From: Streptomyces sp. TRM49041
Lineage (GTDB): Bacteria; Actinomycetota; Actinomycetes; Streptomycetales; Streptomycetaceae
NCBI RefSeq assembly: GCF_008271805.1
Contig: NZ_VSRY01000165.1
Coordinates: 124,001 to 188,000 of the forward strand
DNA: 64,000 nt
Direction of reading: 5' to 3'
This document shows, in pieces, positions 1 through 8,873 of the stretch (positions are counted from its first letter, which is position 1; every line of letters begins with the position of its first letter). The position numbers and the translations under genes are program-made. The notes below the pieces were generated by a model. That model saw only the letters and a list, made by a program, of their open reading frames with translations. It made no database searches and was not told the DNA's origin.

Positions 1-50
1 GCTGTCTGCCGGGGTGGTGCGGGAGGGTGGGGCGCGTGGGGCGTGGGGCT

Positions 51-84
51 GGGTGTGGGGTGCGGGGTGGGGTGCGGGGTGGGG
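51..84. repeat. G-rich short tandem repeat
   Basis: A 12-base unit, TGCGGGGTGGGG, occurs twice in a row with a partial copy before it, in a G-rich stretch that covers most of positions 1-90. The runs of four G could fold as a G-quadruplex. It lies downstream of the glyA terminator. I see no gene in 1-160. Confidence 0.5.
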
Positions 85-91
85 CATGGAA

Positions 92-133
92 CGGGGCACC
101 GCACTCACCGAAGCCAGTGTGCGCGGTGCCCCG
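92..133 (-). terminator. Terminator hairpin after glyA
   Basis: Positions 92-102 and 123-133 are perfect 11-base inverted repeats (CGGGGCACCGC against GCGGTGCCCCG). The 20-base region between them can extend the stem. It begins 28 bases past the glyA stop, on the downstream side, so it probably ends the gcvT-gcvH-glyA transcript. There is no strong U-tract, as is usual in actinomycetes. Confidence 0.65.
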
Positions 134-160
134 CAATTCGGTCTGTAACCTACGTAACTC

Positions 161-1417
161 TTACAGGCCGGGGTAAAGCGGGTGCTTGTCGGCGAGCGCC
201 GTGACCCGGGCCTTCAGCGCGTCCGCGTCGTACGACGGCTTGAGCGCCTCGGCGATGATGTCGGCGACCTCGGCGAAGTCGTCCTTCTGGAAGCCGCGCG
301 TGGCCAGTGCCGGGGTGCCGATCCGCAGGCCCGAGGTGACCATCGGGGGCCGCGGGTCGTTCGGGATGGCGTTCCGGTTGACGGTGATGCCGATCTCGTG
401 GAGCCGGTCCTCGGCCTGCTGGCCGTCGAGCTCGCTGTTGCGCAGGTCGACCAGGACGAGGTGCACATCCGTGCCGCCGGAGAGGACGGAGACGCCCACC
501 TCGGTGACATCGGGCCGCACCAGGCGCTCGGCGATGAGCTTCGCGCCCTCCAGGGTGCGCCGCTGGCGCTCCTTGAAGTCCTCGCTCGCCGCGACCTTGA
601 AGGAGACCGCCTTCGCCGCGATGACATGCTCCAGCGGGCCGCCCTGCTGACCCGGGAAGACCGCCGAGTTGATCTTCTTGGCGAGCTCCTGGGTCGACAG
701 GATGACGCCACCGCGCGGGCCGCCCAGGGTCTTGTGCGTGGTCGTGGTGACCACATGGGCGTGCGGGACCGGGTTCGGGTGGAGCCCGGCCGCGACCAGG
801 CCCGCGAAGTGGGCCATGTCGACCATCAGGTACGCGCCGACCTCGTCCGCGATCCGGCGGAACGCCGCGAAGTCCAGCTGGCGCGGGTAGGCGGACCAGC
901 CGGCCACGATCAGCTTCGGCTTGGACTCCTTGGCGAGGCGCTCGACCTCGGCCATGTCCACGGTGCCGCTGTCGTCGACGTGGTAGGCGACGACGTTGTA
1001 CAGCTTGCCGGAGAAGTTGATCTTCATCCCGTGGGTCAGGTGCCCGCCGTGCGCGAGGTTCAGACCCATGATCGTGTCGCCCGGCTTGAGCAGGGCGAAC
1101 ATCGCCGCGGCGTTGGCCTGGGCGCCGGAGTGCGGCTGCACGTTGGCGTGCTCGGCACCGAACAGCGCCTTGACGCGGTCGATGGCGATCTGCTCGACCA
1201 CGTCGACGTGCTCGCAGCCGCCGTAGTAGCGGCGGCCGGGGTAGCCCTCGGCGTACTTGTTGGTGAGGACTGAACCCTGGGCCTCCATGACCGCGACCGG
1301 AGCGAAGTTCTCCGAGGCGATCATTTCCAGGGTGTTCTGCTGACGGCGGAGCTCGGCGTCGACGGCGGCGGCGACGTCCGGGTCCAGCTCGTGGAGAGGG
1401 GTGTTCAGAAGCGACAT
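161..1417 (-). CDS. glyA: Serine hydroxymethyltransferase
   Basis: Interconverts serine and glycine with transfer of a one-carbon unit to tetrahydrofolate; PLP-dependent and cytoplasmic. The 418-residue length is normal for the family. The PLP-lysine motif VVTTTTHKTLGGPRGG is intact, and the N-terminal substrate region with IASENF is present. The ATG at 1417 is preferred over the GTG one codon earlier because AGGGA sits at a suitable distance. It is the last gene of a minus-strand set with gcvH and gcvT, which turns excess glycine into one-carbon units and serine. The riboswitch upstream of gcvT probably controls all three genes. Confidence 0.96.
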   Translation of the reverse strand: MSLLNTPLHELDPDVAAAVDAELRRQQNTLEMIASENFAPVAVMEAQGSVLTNKYAEGYPGRRYYGGCEHVDVVEQIAIDRVKALFGAEHANVQPHSGAQANAAAMFALLKPGDTIMGLNLAHGGHLTHGMKINFSGKLYNVVAYHVDDSGTVDMAEVERLAKESKPKLIVAGWSAYPRQLDFAAFRRIADEVGAYLMVDMAHFAGLVAAGLHPNPVPHAHVVTTTTHKTLGGPRGGVILSTQELAKKINSAVFPGQQGGPLEHVIAAKAVSFKVAASEDFKERQRRTLEGAKLIAERLVRPDVTEVGVSVLSGGTDVHLVLVDLRNSELDGQQAEDRLHEIGITVNRNAIPNDPRPPMVTSGLRIGTPALATRGFQKDDFAEVADIIAEALKPSYDADALKARVTALADKHPLYPGL

Positions 1418-1451
1418 CACGCGGTCCCTAGGGGTCTGGGTGTCGGGCTGG

Positions 1452-1826
1452 TCAGCCGGCGAACTCGGTGTACTCGTCGGCGGAGAGCAGGTCCTTCGGC
1501 TCCTCCGCGACGCGCACCTTGAAGAGCCAGCCGCCCTCGAACGGAGCGGTGTTCACCAGCGACGGGTCGTCCACGACCTCCTGGTTCGCCTCGACGATCT
1601 CACCGGAGACCGGCGAGTACAGGTCGCTGACGGACTTGGTGGACTCCAGCTCACCACAGGTCTCGCCCGCGGTGACCGTGGCGCCGACCTCGGGGAGCTG
1701 GACGTACACGACGTCGCCCAGGGCGTTCGCCGCGTGCTCCGTGATACCGACCGTCGCGACGCCGTCCTCGGCGGGCGACAGCCACTCGTGCTCCTTGCTG
1801 TAGCGCAGCTGCTGGGGGTTGCTCAT
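1452..1826 (-). CDS. gcvH: Glycine cleavage system H protein
   Basis: Lipoyl carrier of the glycine cleavage complex; it moves the aminomethyl group between the P, T and L proteins. The 124 residues match the family length. The lipoylation site is the lysine in ELESTKSVSDLYSP. The ATG is preceded by AGGAGA. It lies between gcvT (121 bases upstream) and glyA (34 bases downstream) on the same strand. The P-protein gene (gcvP) is not in the window, so the system is split, as in many actinomycetes. Confidence 0.95.
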   Translation of the reverse strand: MSNPQQLRYSKEHEWLSPAEDGVATVGITEHAANALGDVVYVQLPEVGATVTAGETCGELESTKSVSDLYSPVSGEIVEANQEVVDDPSLVNTAPFEGGWLFKVRVAEEPKDLLSADEYTEFAG

Positions 1827-1947
1827 GACCTGGATTCTCCTGTACGCGGGGGAGTGGTGGTGAACGGGGAGGGGGTGCGCGGGATCACGTCCGGCGCCGC
1901 GGGCGTCGCGAGCGTGCCGCCCGGAGGCGTGCTCTCTCGCGAGCGTG

Positions 1948-3078
1948 TCACTTCTGGCGCTTGTAGAACGGCAGCGCCACGACCTCGTACGGCTCGTGGG
2001 TGCCGCGGATGTCGACGCCGACGCCGGAGGTGCCGGGCGCGGCGTGCGCCGCGTCCACGTACGCCATGGCGATCGGCTTGCCCAGCGTCGGCGACGGGGC
2101 GCCCGAGGTGACCTCGCCGATCACCCGGCCGTCCGCCACCACGGCCATCCCGGCGCGCGGCACCCGGCGGCCCTCGGCGACCAGGCCGACCAGCTTGCGC
2201 GGCGGCGCGGTCTCGGCCCGCTCGGCGGCGGCCTCCAGGGCGGCCCGGCCCACGAAGTCGCCGGCCTTCTCGAACTTCACGACCCGGCCGAGGCCCGCGT
2301 CGAACGGGGTCAGGGCGGTGGTCAGCTCGTGCCCGTACAGCGGCATGCCCGCCTCCAGGCGGAGCGTGTCGCGGCAGGACAGGCCGCACGGGATCAGGCC
2401 GACGCCCTGGCCTGCCTCCGTCAGCGCCCGCCACAGCGGCTCGGCGTGCCGCGGCTCGACGAACAGTTCGAAGCCGTCCTCGCCGGTGTACCCCGTCCGG
2501 GCGATCAGCGCCGGCACACCCGCGACCGTGCCCGGGAGTCCCGCGTAGTACTTCAGACCGTCCAGGTCCGCGTCGGTCAGGGACTTCAGGATGCCGGGGG
2601 ACTCGGGGCCCTGGACGGCGATCAGCGCATACGCGTCGCGGTCGTCGCGCACCTCGGCGTCGAAGCCCGCCGCCCGCTCGGTCAGCGCGTCCAGCACGAC
2701 CTGGGCGTTGGAGGCGTTGGCCACGACCATGTAGTGAGAGGACCCGGCCTCCCGCTCCTGGAGCCGGTACACGATCAGGTCGTCCAGGATGCCGCCGTCC
2801 TCGCGGCAGATCATCGTGTAGCGGGCGCGGCCCACGCCGACACCGCCGATGTTGCCGACGAGCGCGTGGTCCAGCAGGTCCGCCGCCTGCGGGCCGGTGA
2901 CCGTGATCTCACCCATGTGGGAGAGGTCGAACAGACCCGCCCTGGTGCGTACGGCCTGGTGCTCGTCGCGCTCGCTGGCGTACCGCAGCGGCATGTCCCA
3001 GCCGGCGAAGTCGGTCATGGTCGCGCCCAGCGAACGATGCAGCGCATCGAGGGCCGTATGGCGGGGGGAAGTACTCAT
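1948..3078 (-). CDS. gcvT: Aminomethyltransferase (glycine cleavage T protein)
   Basis: Transfers the methylene carbon from the H-protein-bound aminomethyl group to tetrahydrofolate and releases ammonia. The 376 residues fit the family. The N-terminus carries DFAGWDMPLRY and the folate-binding GLFDLSHMGEI segment, and the C-terminal GCV_T domain has GTHEPYEVVALPFYKR near the end. GGGAG lies just before the ATG. It is the first gene of the gcvT-gcvH-glyA set, directly downstream of a tandem glycine riboswitch, so expression should rise with glycine. Confidence 0.96.
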   Translation of the reverse strand: MSTSPRHTALDALHRSLGATMTDFAGWDMPLRYASERDEHQAVRTRAGLFDLSHMGEITVTGPQAADLLDHALVGNIGGVGVGRARYTMICREDGGILDDLIVYRLQEREAGSSHYMVVANASNAQVVLDALTERAAGFDAEVRDDRDAYALIAVQGPESPGILKSLTDADLDGLKYYAGLPGTVAGVPALIARTGYTGEDGFELFVEPRHAEPLWRALTEAGQGVGLIPCGLSCRDTLRLEAGMPLYGHELTTALTPFDAGLGRVVKFEKAGDFVGRAALEAAAERAETAPPRKLVGLVAEGRRVPRAGMAVVADGRVIGEVTSGAPSPTLGKPIAMAYVDAAHAAPGTSGVGVDIRGTHEPYEVVALPFYKRQK

Positions 3079-3118
3079 GAAGGGGCTCCCAGGTCCGGGG
3101 CATGGTGACGAGGACGGT

Positions 3119-3330
3119 CCTCCCCATCTGTCATCGGAACCTGAGAGGTTCGCCGTGACCCCTTACGGGCCCGCGGCTTGCACCTTGGGTGGAGCCGCCA
3201 CGCCGAGGTGCGGCGACGGCTCGCTTTTCAGATCTGCCTCATCCGTGCGGTACGGGGCCTGAGAGATTCAAGGGAGGAACTTGCTCCTTCGGCGCCCGGA
3301 CCAGAGCTGGCCCGGAACTCTCCCGCGCGG
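3119..3330 (-). promoter_or_regulatory. Tandem glycine riboswitch upstream of gcvT
   Basis: Read on the minus strand, two glycine-aptamer cores follow each other. The first (about 3330-3225) has GGGAGAG, GCCGAAGGAGCAA, a closing CTCTCAGGC and then GATCTGAAAAGC. The second (about 3215-3119) has CCCAAGGTGCAAGCC, CGAACCTCTCAGG and GATGACAGATGGGGAG. These are the conserved elements of cooperative glycine riboswitches that sit before gcvT in many bacteria. The rest of 3331-3483 is the divergent promoter region for gcvT and the ATPase gene. Confidence 0.88.
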
Positions 3331-3483
3331 ATTCGATCGGCCGGTATGCGGTTGTCGGCGCGCACATCATCGCACGAGGGTGCGGATCGGCAAACCCTCG
3401 GCTGTCGGCAAATCGCTTGTGCCCTATTACCGTTTCTTTACACTTCTTGGGCAGGCTGTCGGGGGAGCCGACTGGGAGGGGCC

Positions 3484-4161
3484 ATGACGATGCAGCGGTC
3501 CGGCGCATACGCCACGACCGCGGGGGTGCCGGCGCCACCGGCACTGCCCGCCCGCACCACCGCCGCCCCGGTCCTGCGGGACCTGCGCGACCGCGGCGGG
3601 CACGTCCCCCGTGAGCTGGCCTTCGCCGCGGGAGACGTGGTCGTCGTCTCCGGCCTGCCCGGCAGCGGCAAGTCCACGCTCATCAGCCGCACCGCACCCG
3701 GCCGCGCCGTCGACTCCCAGGACACCAGGGACCGCTGGGATCACCGCCTGCCACGGCTCCTCCCGTACGCCGTCTACCGGCCGCTCGTACGGATCGCCCA
3801 CTACGCCGGGCTGTGGCGGGAGCTCCGCTCCGGGCGCAGCGTCGTCGTCCACGACTGCGGCACCCAGTCCTGGGTGCGCCGCTGGCTCGCCCGCGAGGCC
3901 CGCCGCCGGGGCAGCGCCCTGCATCTGCTGCTGCTCGACGTGAAGCCCGGCACTGCCCGTGACGGCCAGCGGGAGCGGGGGCGCGGTGTGTCCGCCTACG
4001 CCTTCGCCCGGCACCGCAGAGCCGTCGGGCGCCTCGTCCGGGACGCCGAGCGGAGCGTACTGCCGGGCGGCTGCGCCTCGGCCGTGCTCCTCGACCGCGC
4101 GGCGGCCACGGCGCTGGTCAGGATCACCTTCGGCGACCACACCGGCCCCCACCCGCGCTAG
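3484..4161 (+). CDS. P-loop ATP-binding protein
   Basis: A 225-residue protein with a Walker A motif, GLPGSGKST, at about residue 60. It is followed by DSQDTRDRWD, as in small polynucleotide or nucleoside kinases of the AAA_33/zeta-toxin-like class. A second conserved stretch, VVVHDCGTQSW, could hold Walker B. The target is unknown. The ATG follows GGGAGGGG. A longer in-frame reading from 3178 would run through the gcv riboswitch and is rejected. It is divergent from the glycine cleavage genes and 38 bases before the first SseB-domain gene. Confidence 0.8.
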   Translation: MTMQRSGAYATTAGVPAPPALPARTTAAPVLRDLRDRGGHVPRELAFAAGDVVVVSGLPGSGKSTLISRTAPGRAVDSQDTRDRWDHRLPRLLPYAVYRPLVRIAHYAGLWRELRSGRSVVVHDCGTQSWVRRWLAREARRRGSALHLLLLDVKPGTARDGQRERGRGVSAYAFARHRRAVGRLVRDAERSVLPGGCASAVLLDRAAATALVRITFGDHTGPHPR

Positions 4162-4199
4162 GGTGCTGCGGCACGCACCGGAAGGACACAGGAAAGCCC

Positions 4200-5024
4200 G
4201 TGGAAGCAGCCGACACAGCCGCCGCAGCCTCAGTCGACACCGCATGGCCGGCCAACGAGCTGGAAGAGGTCCTCTCCGCCTCCCTCGGCCAGAGCGCCGC
4301 CGGAGCCCGGATCGTCGAGGTCCTCGGCCGCGGCCAGGTCTGGGTGCCGCTGCCGAAGGGCGGCGGCCCCGACAGCGCGGGCCCCGGCGGCCCCGGCCTG
4401 GACCTGCCCACGCTCGAGCTCGACGGCCGGCCGTACGTCCCGGTGTTCAGCTCCGAGACCCAGTTCCGCGCCTGCGTCGGCGACCATATGGCGTACACGG
4501 TCGCGCCCGCCGTGGAGTTCGCCCGCGGCCTGCCCCCGCAGCTCGGCATCGCCCTGAACCCCGGCGGCACCATAGGCGCCCCGCTCCCGCCGCCCGCCGT
4601 CGCCGAGCTGTGCCGCACCGGCCGGCGTCCCGCGAACGACGGTTCCCCCCAGGCCGGGGACCCAGCGGGAGGGGCCGCGTCCGGCGCCCGCGTCCGGCTG
4701 TACGAGCCCGACTGGCAGGACGACCCCGTCGACTTCCTGGCCGCGGCAGGCGCCGAGTTCGATGCGGCCGGCCTCGTCCTCACCGCCCGCCGCGCGCTGG
4801 CCAGCATCGAGGGTGAGCCGCCCACCCTGTTCATCGGCGTCCAGCTGTCCTCCTGGGAGGGCGCGGACCGCATCGTCCCCATGGACGCCCTCGGGCGCGC
4901 CCTCGGCCGCGTCGCCGTGCCCTGGCCGGTGAACCTGGTCCTCCTCGACGTCGCCCACGACCTCGTCGGCGACTGGATGCTGGAAAAGGTCGTCCCCTTC
5001 TACCGGCGCGAGCACAGCTCCTGA
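4200..5024 (+). CDS. SseB-domain protein (first copy)
   Basis: The protein has 274 residues with an SseB-like N-terminal domain (residues about 40-125: GQVWVPLPKGG, then LELDGRPYVPVFSSETQF and GIALNPGGTIG) and an SseB C-terminal-like half ending near YRREHSS. The E. coli family member was named for serine sensitivity on overexpression; the biochemical role is unknown. The start is GTG at 4200, after GGAAAG. It sits between the ATPase gene and a second SseB-type gene, all on the plus strand and close to the serine/glycine operon. Confidence 0.8.
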   Translation: MEAADTAAAASVDTAWPANELEEVLSASLGQSAAGARIVEVLGRGQVWVPLPKGGGPDSAGPGGPGLDLPTLELDGRPYVPVFSSETQFRACVGDHMAYTVAPAVEFARGLPPQLGIALNPGGTIGAPLPPPAVAELCRTGRRPANDGSPQAGDPAGGAASGARVRLYEPDWQDDPVDFLAAAGAEFDAAGLVLTARRALASIEGEPPTLFIGVQLSSWEGADRIVPMDALGRALGRVAVPWPVNLVLLDVAHDLVGDWMLEKVVPFYRREHSS

Positions 5025-5080
5025 CCGGAAGCCCCCTTAAGCTGGACCGGAAGTCTGTTGAATCGAGGGGCGGGATCCGG

Positions 5081-5899
5081 GTGAGCGCGTCAGGCACTGC
5101 GGCGGGCAATGGGGCGTCCCCTGCTCAAGCGGAGTCGAGAGCTTGGGGAGAGGTCGAGCACATGCTGCGGCAGATCACGCCCGGCCGCTACGACGCGTAC
5201 GAGGCGCTGCTGCACGCCCTCGCCGACGGCCAGGTGTGGATGCTCCTCTGGCACGGCCAGGCCGGCTCCCCGGACGCCCAGTACGGCAACATGGAGATCG
5301 ACGGCCTCGGCTACGCCCCGTGCGTCACCTCTGCCCAGGAGCTGGCCGCCTCCGGCTGGAACCGCTCTCACGAGCTCGTCGCCGTCCGTGACGTGGCCCG
5401 CGCCCTCTACCCCGACCGCTGGGGCATCTGGCTCAACCCGCACGCCCCCGGCGGCGGCGTCGGCATCCCCTGGGCCGACCTGCGCCGTATCGCCACCGGC
5501 CTGGACCGCATGCCCGCGGGGCCGCTCAGGCTCACCGAGCCCGCTATCGAGCTGCCGCAGTTCTACGCCCTGCTCACCCAGAACGCCCACCGCACCCCGG
5601 CCGTCCGCTCGCTCCGCCGCGCCTGGGTGCAGCCCTCGCTCGGCACGCCGTACCTGGCCATCGGCCTCGACCTGTACGACACGGGCCAGGCGTCCGTGGA
5701 CTCGGTCCGCGCGATGATGCAGCAGTCCGTCGCCGCCGTCCCGGACGGGCTGCCCGTGTCCACCGTGGCCATGTCCGACGCGTACGACCCGGTCGCGATG
5801 TGGCTCCTCGCCAACGCGCGGCCGTTCTACGACCGGGAGGCCCACCTCGCCCCTCCCGCACCCGGCGCGGGCGGCTACGGCTACCCGCAGCAGCGCTGA
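5081..5899 (+). CDS. SseB-domain protein (second copy)
   Basis: The 272-residue protein has the same architecture as its neighbour. The N-terminal half reads GQVWMLLWHGQAGSPDAQYG and then GIWLNPHAPGGGVGIPW, which aligns with GIALNPGGTIG of the first copy. The C-terminal half ends ANARPFYDRE, matching KVVPFYRRE there. The two look like a diverged tandem duplication. The C-terminal tail is rich in Pro, Gly and Tyr. The GTG start at 5081 follows GGGATCCGG. The function is unknown. 5900-6104 is the promoter region of the peptide transporter; I see no gene in it. Confidence 0.78.
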   Translation: MSASGTAAGNGASPAQAESRAWGEVEHMLRQITPGRYDAYEALLHALADGQVWMLLWHGQAGSPDAQYGNMEIDGLGYAPCVTSAQELAASGWNRSHELVAVRDVARALYPDRWGIWLNPHAPGGGVGIPWADLRRIATGLDRMPAGPLRLTEPAIELPQFYALLTQNAHRTPAVRSLRRAWVQPSLGTPYLAIGLDLYDTGQASVDSVRAMMQQSVAAVPDGLPVSTVAMSDAYDPVAMWLLANARPFYDREAHLAPPAPGAGGYGYPQQR

Positions 5900-6104
5900 G
5901 CTGCCGTTCAGTAGCGGACCCGAACTCCCCTGTGTGTCCGTGGCGTTAACTCGGACAGTGCGCTTGTCCTGGATGAACCCGGTTTGGCGAGTGTCCGGGT
6001 CTCGACTAGGTATCACCGCTATCCGGACTGTTCTCCGGGGTGTCACCCGTCGGTAGTGTTCGGCCGTCAAGACCTCATTCACTAGGCCAAACCAGGGGTG
6101 GCCC

Positions 6105-7775
6105 ATGCGAATACTCAAGTCCCGCGCCGTCCGCGCGGTCACCGCGGCGCTGGCCGTCGGAATGATCGCGACGGGCTGCGCCAGCGAGCGTGGCAAAGAC
6201 GGCGACAAGGGCGGCGACAAGGACACGTTCGTGTTCGCGGGCGCCGGAGACCCCAGCTCGCTGGACCCGGCCCTCGCCAGCGACGGCGAGACCTTCCGGG
6301 TCACCCGCCAGGCGTTCGAGGCTCTGCTTGAGCACGAGCCCGGCGGCAGCGAACTCGTCGGCGGCCTCGCCGAGAAGTGGTCGAGCAACGACGCCGGCAC
6401 GGTGTGGACCTTCAACCTGCGCAAGGGTGTGAAGTTCCACGACGGGGAGCCGTTCAACGCCGAAGCGGTCTGCGCCAACTACGACCACTGGTTCAACTGG
6501 ACCGGCACCTACCAGTCCAGCGCCGTCTCGTACTACTGGCAGTCCATCATGGGCGGCTTCGCGCAGAACGAGGACAAGGACGCCCCCAAGGCGAACTACA
6601 AGTCCTGCACCGCGAAGGACGCCGACACCGCAGTCATCGAGGTGCACGAGCCCTCCGCCAACCTGCCGGGCGGCTTCTCCCTCCAGGCGCTGGCGATCCA
6701 CTCGCCGAAGGCCGTCAAGGCGTACGAGAAGCAGGCGGCGACCGGCAAGGACGACGCCATCACGTACCCCAAGTACAGCCAGGAGGCCGGCACGGTCGCC
6801 GGCACCGGCCCGTACAAGATCATGAAGTGGAACAAGGGCAACAAGGAAGTCGCCCTTGAGCGCTTCGACGACTACTGGGGCGAGAAGGCCAAGGTGAAGA
6901 ACCTGGTCTTCCGTGCGATCGCCACCGAGGAGGGCCGCCGCCAAGCGCTGCAGGCCGGTGACATCGACGGCTACGACCTGGTGTCCCCGGCGGACGTGAA
7001 GACGCTGGAGGGAGAGGGCTACGAGGTCCCGACCCGTGACGTCTTCAACATCTTCTACGTGGGCATGACCCAGGAGAAGAACCCGGCACTGCAGAAGCCC
7101 CAGGTCCGGCAGGCCATCGCGCACGCCGTCGACCGCGAGAACATCGTCAAGACCCAGCTGCCCGAGGGCGGCAAGGTCGCCACGCAGTTCATGCCGGACA
7201 CGGTCGCCGGCTGGTCGGACAAGGTGAAGACGTACCCGTTCGACACCGACAAGGCCAAGCAGCTGCTCGCGGCCGCCGGTGAGCCGAAGCTGAAGGTCGA
7301 GTTCTGCTACCCGACCGAGGTCACCCGGCCCTACATGCCGGCCCCGCAGGACATCTTCGAGCTGATGAAGGCCGACCTCGAGAAGGCCGGCATCACCGTC
7401 ACCCCCAAGCCGATGAAGTGGGCCCCGGACTACCTGGACGCCACCGAGGCCGGTGCCTGTGCCCTGCACATGCTGGGCTGGACCGGTGACTTCAACGACG
7501 GTTACAACTTCATCGGTACCTGGTTCGCCGAGTACGACAAGCAGTGGGGCTTCAAGGAGCCCGCCGTCTTCGACGCCGTGACCGGCGCCTCCAAGGAGAC
7601 CGACCCGGCCAAGCGCGTCGACGCGTACAAGGCCGCCAACGAGAAGATCATGGAGTACCTGCCCGGTCTCCCGATCTCCTCTTCGCCGCCGGCCATCGCG
7701 TTCGGCAAGAACGTCAACCCGCCGAAGGTCTCCCCGCTGACGCAGGAGAACTTCGCCGAGGTCTCCTTCAAGTAA
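6105..7775 (+). CDS. Peptide ABC transporter substrate-binding lipoprotein
   Basis: Extracellular solute-binding protein of family 5 (DppA/OppA type), 556 residues. Residues 1-25 form a lipoprotein signal with lipobox IATGC, so it should be anchored outside the membrane. Family signatures include DPSSLDPALASDGE, GLAEKWSSND, KFHDGEPFNAEAV and RQAIAHAVDRENI. It delivers di- or oligopeptides to the permeases encoded next. AGGGGTGG precedes the ATG. A strong hairpin follows the stop, which probably lets this gene be expressed above the rest of the operon. Confidence 0.93.
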   Translation: MRILKSRAVRAVTAALAVGMIATGCASERGKDGDKGGDKDTFVFAGAGDPSSLDPALASDGETFRVTRQAFEALLEHEPGGSELVGGLAEKWSSNDAGTVWTFNLRKGVKFHDGEPFNAEAVCANYDHWFNWTGTYQSSAVSYYWQSIMGGFAQNEDKDAPKANYKSCTAKDADTAVIEVHEPSANLPGGFSLQALAIHSPKAVKAYEKQAATGKDDAITYPKYSQEAGTVAGTGPYKIMKWNKGNKEVALERFDDYWGEKAKVKNLVFRAIATEEGRRQALQAGDIDGYDLVSPADVKTLEGEGYEVPTRDVFNIFYVGMTQEKNPALQKPQVRQAIAHAVDRENIVKTQLPEGGKVATQFMPDTVAGWSDKVKTYPFDTDKAKQLLAAAGEPKLKVEFCYPTEVTRPYMPAPQDIFELMKADLEKAGITVTPKPMKWAPDYLDATEAGACALHMLGWTGDFNDGYNFIGTWFAEYDKQWGFKEPAVFDAVTGASKETDPAKRVDAYKAANEKIMEYLPGLPISSSPPAIAFGKNVNPPKVSPLTQENFAEVSFK

Positions 7776-7792
7776 TCCCCCCACCGAATGCG

Positions 7793-7832
7793 GGGTCCGC
7801 CCGGCCACACCTCAACGTGGCCGGGCGGACCC
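7793..7832 (+). terminator. Hairpin between binding-protein and permease genes
   Basis: A perfect 16-base-pair stem (7793-7808 with 7817-7832) closes an 8-base loop. It lies 17 bases after the binding-protein stop and 36 bases before the permease start. It has no U-tract. It could be a partial terminator or an RNA-stabilising 3' hairpin; both are common after ABC binding-protein genes. Confidence 0.75.
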
Positions 7833-7867
7833 GCTTCTGACGTACACGTAAGAAAGGGGCATGCGGG

Positions 7868-8872
7868 GTGCTGCGACTCGTCGTACGAAGACTGCTACAG
7901 CTGATACCCACCCTGCTCGGCCTGTCGGTTCTCCTCTTCCTCTGGCTGAACCGGCTGCCCGGCGGACCCGCCTCAGCGATCCTGGGTGAACGGGCCACCG
8001 CGACCGAGGTGGCGCGCATCAACCGGGCCCTCGGCCTGGACCAGCCCATCTGGGTGCAGTACGGAAGATTCATCAAGCGCATCCTCCAGCTGGACCTCGG
8101 CACCTCCACCAAGACCGGCCAGCCCGTGTGGGACGAGTTCGCCCTGCGCTTCCCGGCCACGGTCGAGCTCAGCATCACGGCCATGCTCATCGCCATCGCC
8201 GTCGGCATCCCGCTCGGCTACCTCGCCGCGAAGCGGCGCGGCGGCTGGCTCGACGTCGCCTCGGTGTCCGGCTCGCTCCTCGGGATCTGCATCCCGGTGT
8301 TCTTCCTCGCCCTCATCCTGAAGGGCGTCTTCGCCGTCAACCTCGGTCTCTTCCCCAGCTACGGGCGGCTGTCCACCGGCCTCGACGCGACCGGCGTCAC
8401 CGGTTTCGCGGTCCTGGACGGCCTGTTGACCGGCGAGTTCGACGCCGCGTGGGACGCGCTGTGGCATCTGATCCTGCCCGCCGTGACCCTGGCCTCGATC
8501 CCGCTCGCCGTCATCGTCCGCATGACCCGCGCCAGCGTCCTGGAGGTCCTCGGCGAGGACTACGTCCGCACCGCGGAGTCCAAGGGCCTGGAGAAGAGCG
8601 TCGTCCGCGTCCGCCATGTGCTGCGCAACGCCCTCCTTCCGGTCGTCACCGCCATCGGTCTGCTGACCGGGTCGCTGCTGTCCGGCGCGGTCCTCACCGA
8701 GTCCGTGTTCGCCTTCGGCGGCATCGGCTCCTTCATCAAGGACGCCATCGACGCCCGTGACTACCCGGTGCTGGTCGGCTTCATCATGTTCATCGCGATG
8801 GTGTACGTCGTCATCAACCTGCTCGTAGACCTGGCGTACAGCCTCATTGACCCGAGAGTGCGGGTGAACTGA
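7868..8872 (+). CDS. Peptide ABC transporter permease (DppB/OppB type)
   Basis: Inner-membrane permease, 334 residues, with about six membrane helices. The N-terminus LVVRRLLQLIPTLLGLSVLLF is typical of this subfamily, and the cytoplasmic EAA-type loop reads DYVRTAESKGLEKSVVRVRHVLRNALLP. It forms a heterodimeric channel with the next gene product. The GTG start at 7868 follows AAGAAAGGGG. Its stop is separated from the next GTG start by a single base, so the two genes are tightly coupled. Confidence 0.93.
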   Translation: MLRLVVRRLLQLIPTLLGLSVLLFLWLNRLPGGPASAILGERATATEVARINRALGLDQPIWVQYGRFIKRILQLDLGTSTKTGQPVWDEFALRFPATVELSITAMLIAIAVGIPLGYLAAKRRGGWLDVASVSGSLLGICIPVFFLALILKGVFAVNLGLFPSYGRLSTGLDATGVTGFAVLDGLLTGEFDAAWDALWHLILPAVTLASIPLAVIVRMTRASVLEVLGEDYVRTAESKGLEKSVVRVRHVLRNALLPVVTAIGLLTGSLLSGAVLTESVFAFGGIGSFIKDAIDARDYPVLVGFIMFIAMVYVVINLLVDLAYSLIDPRVRVN

Positions 8873-8873
8873 C

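Noticed and set aside
3178..3483. N-terminal extension of the P-loop ATPase back to 3178
   Set aside because: It would translate straight through the glycine riboswitch, and the good ribosome binding site lies before 3484.
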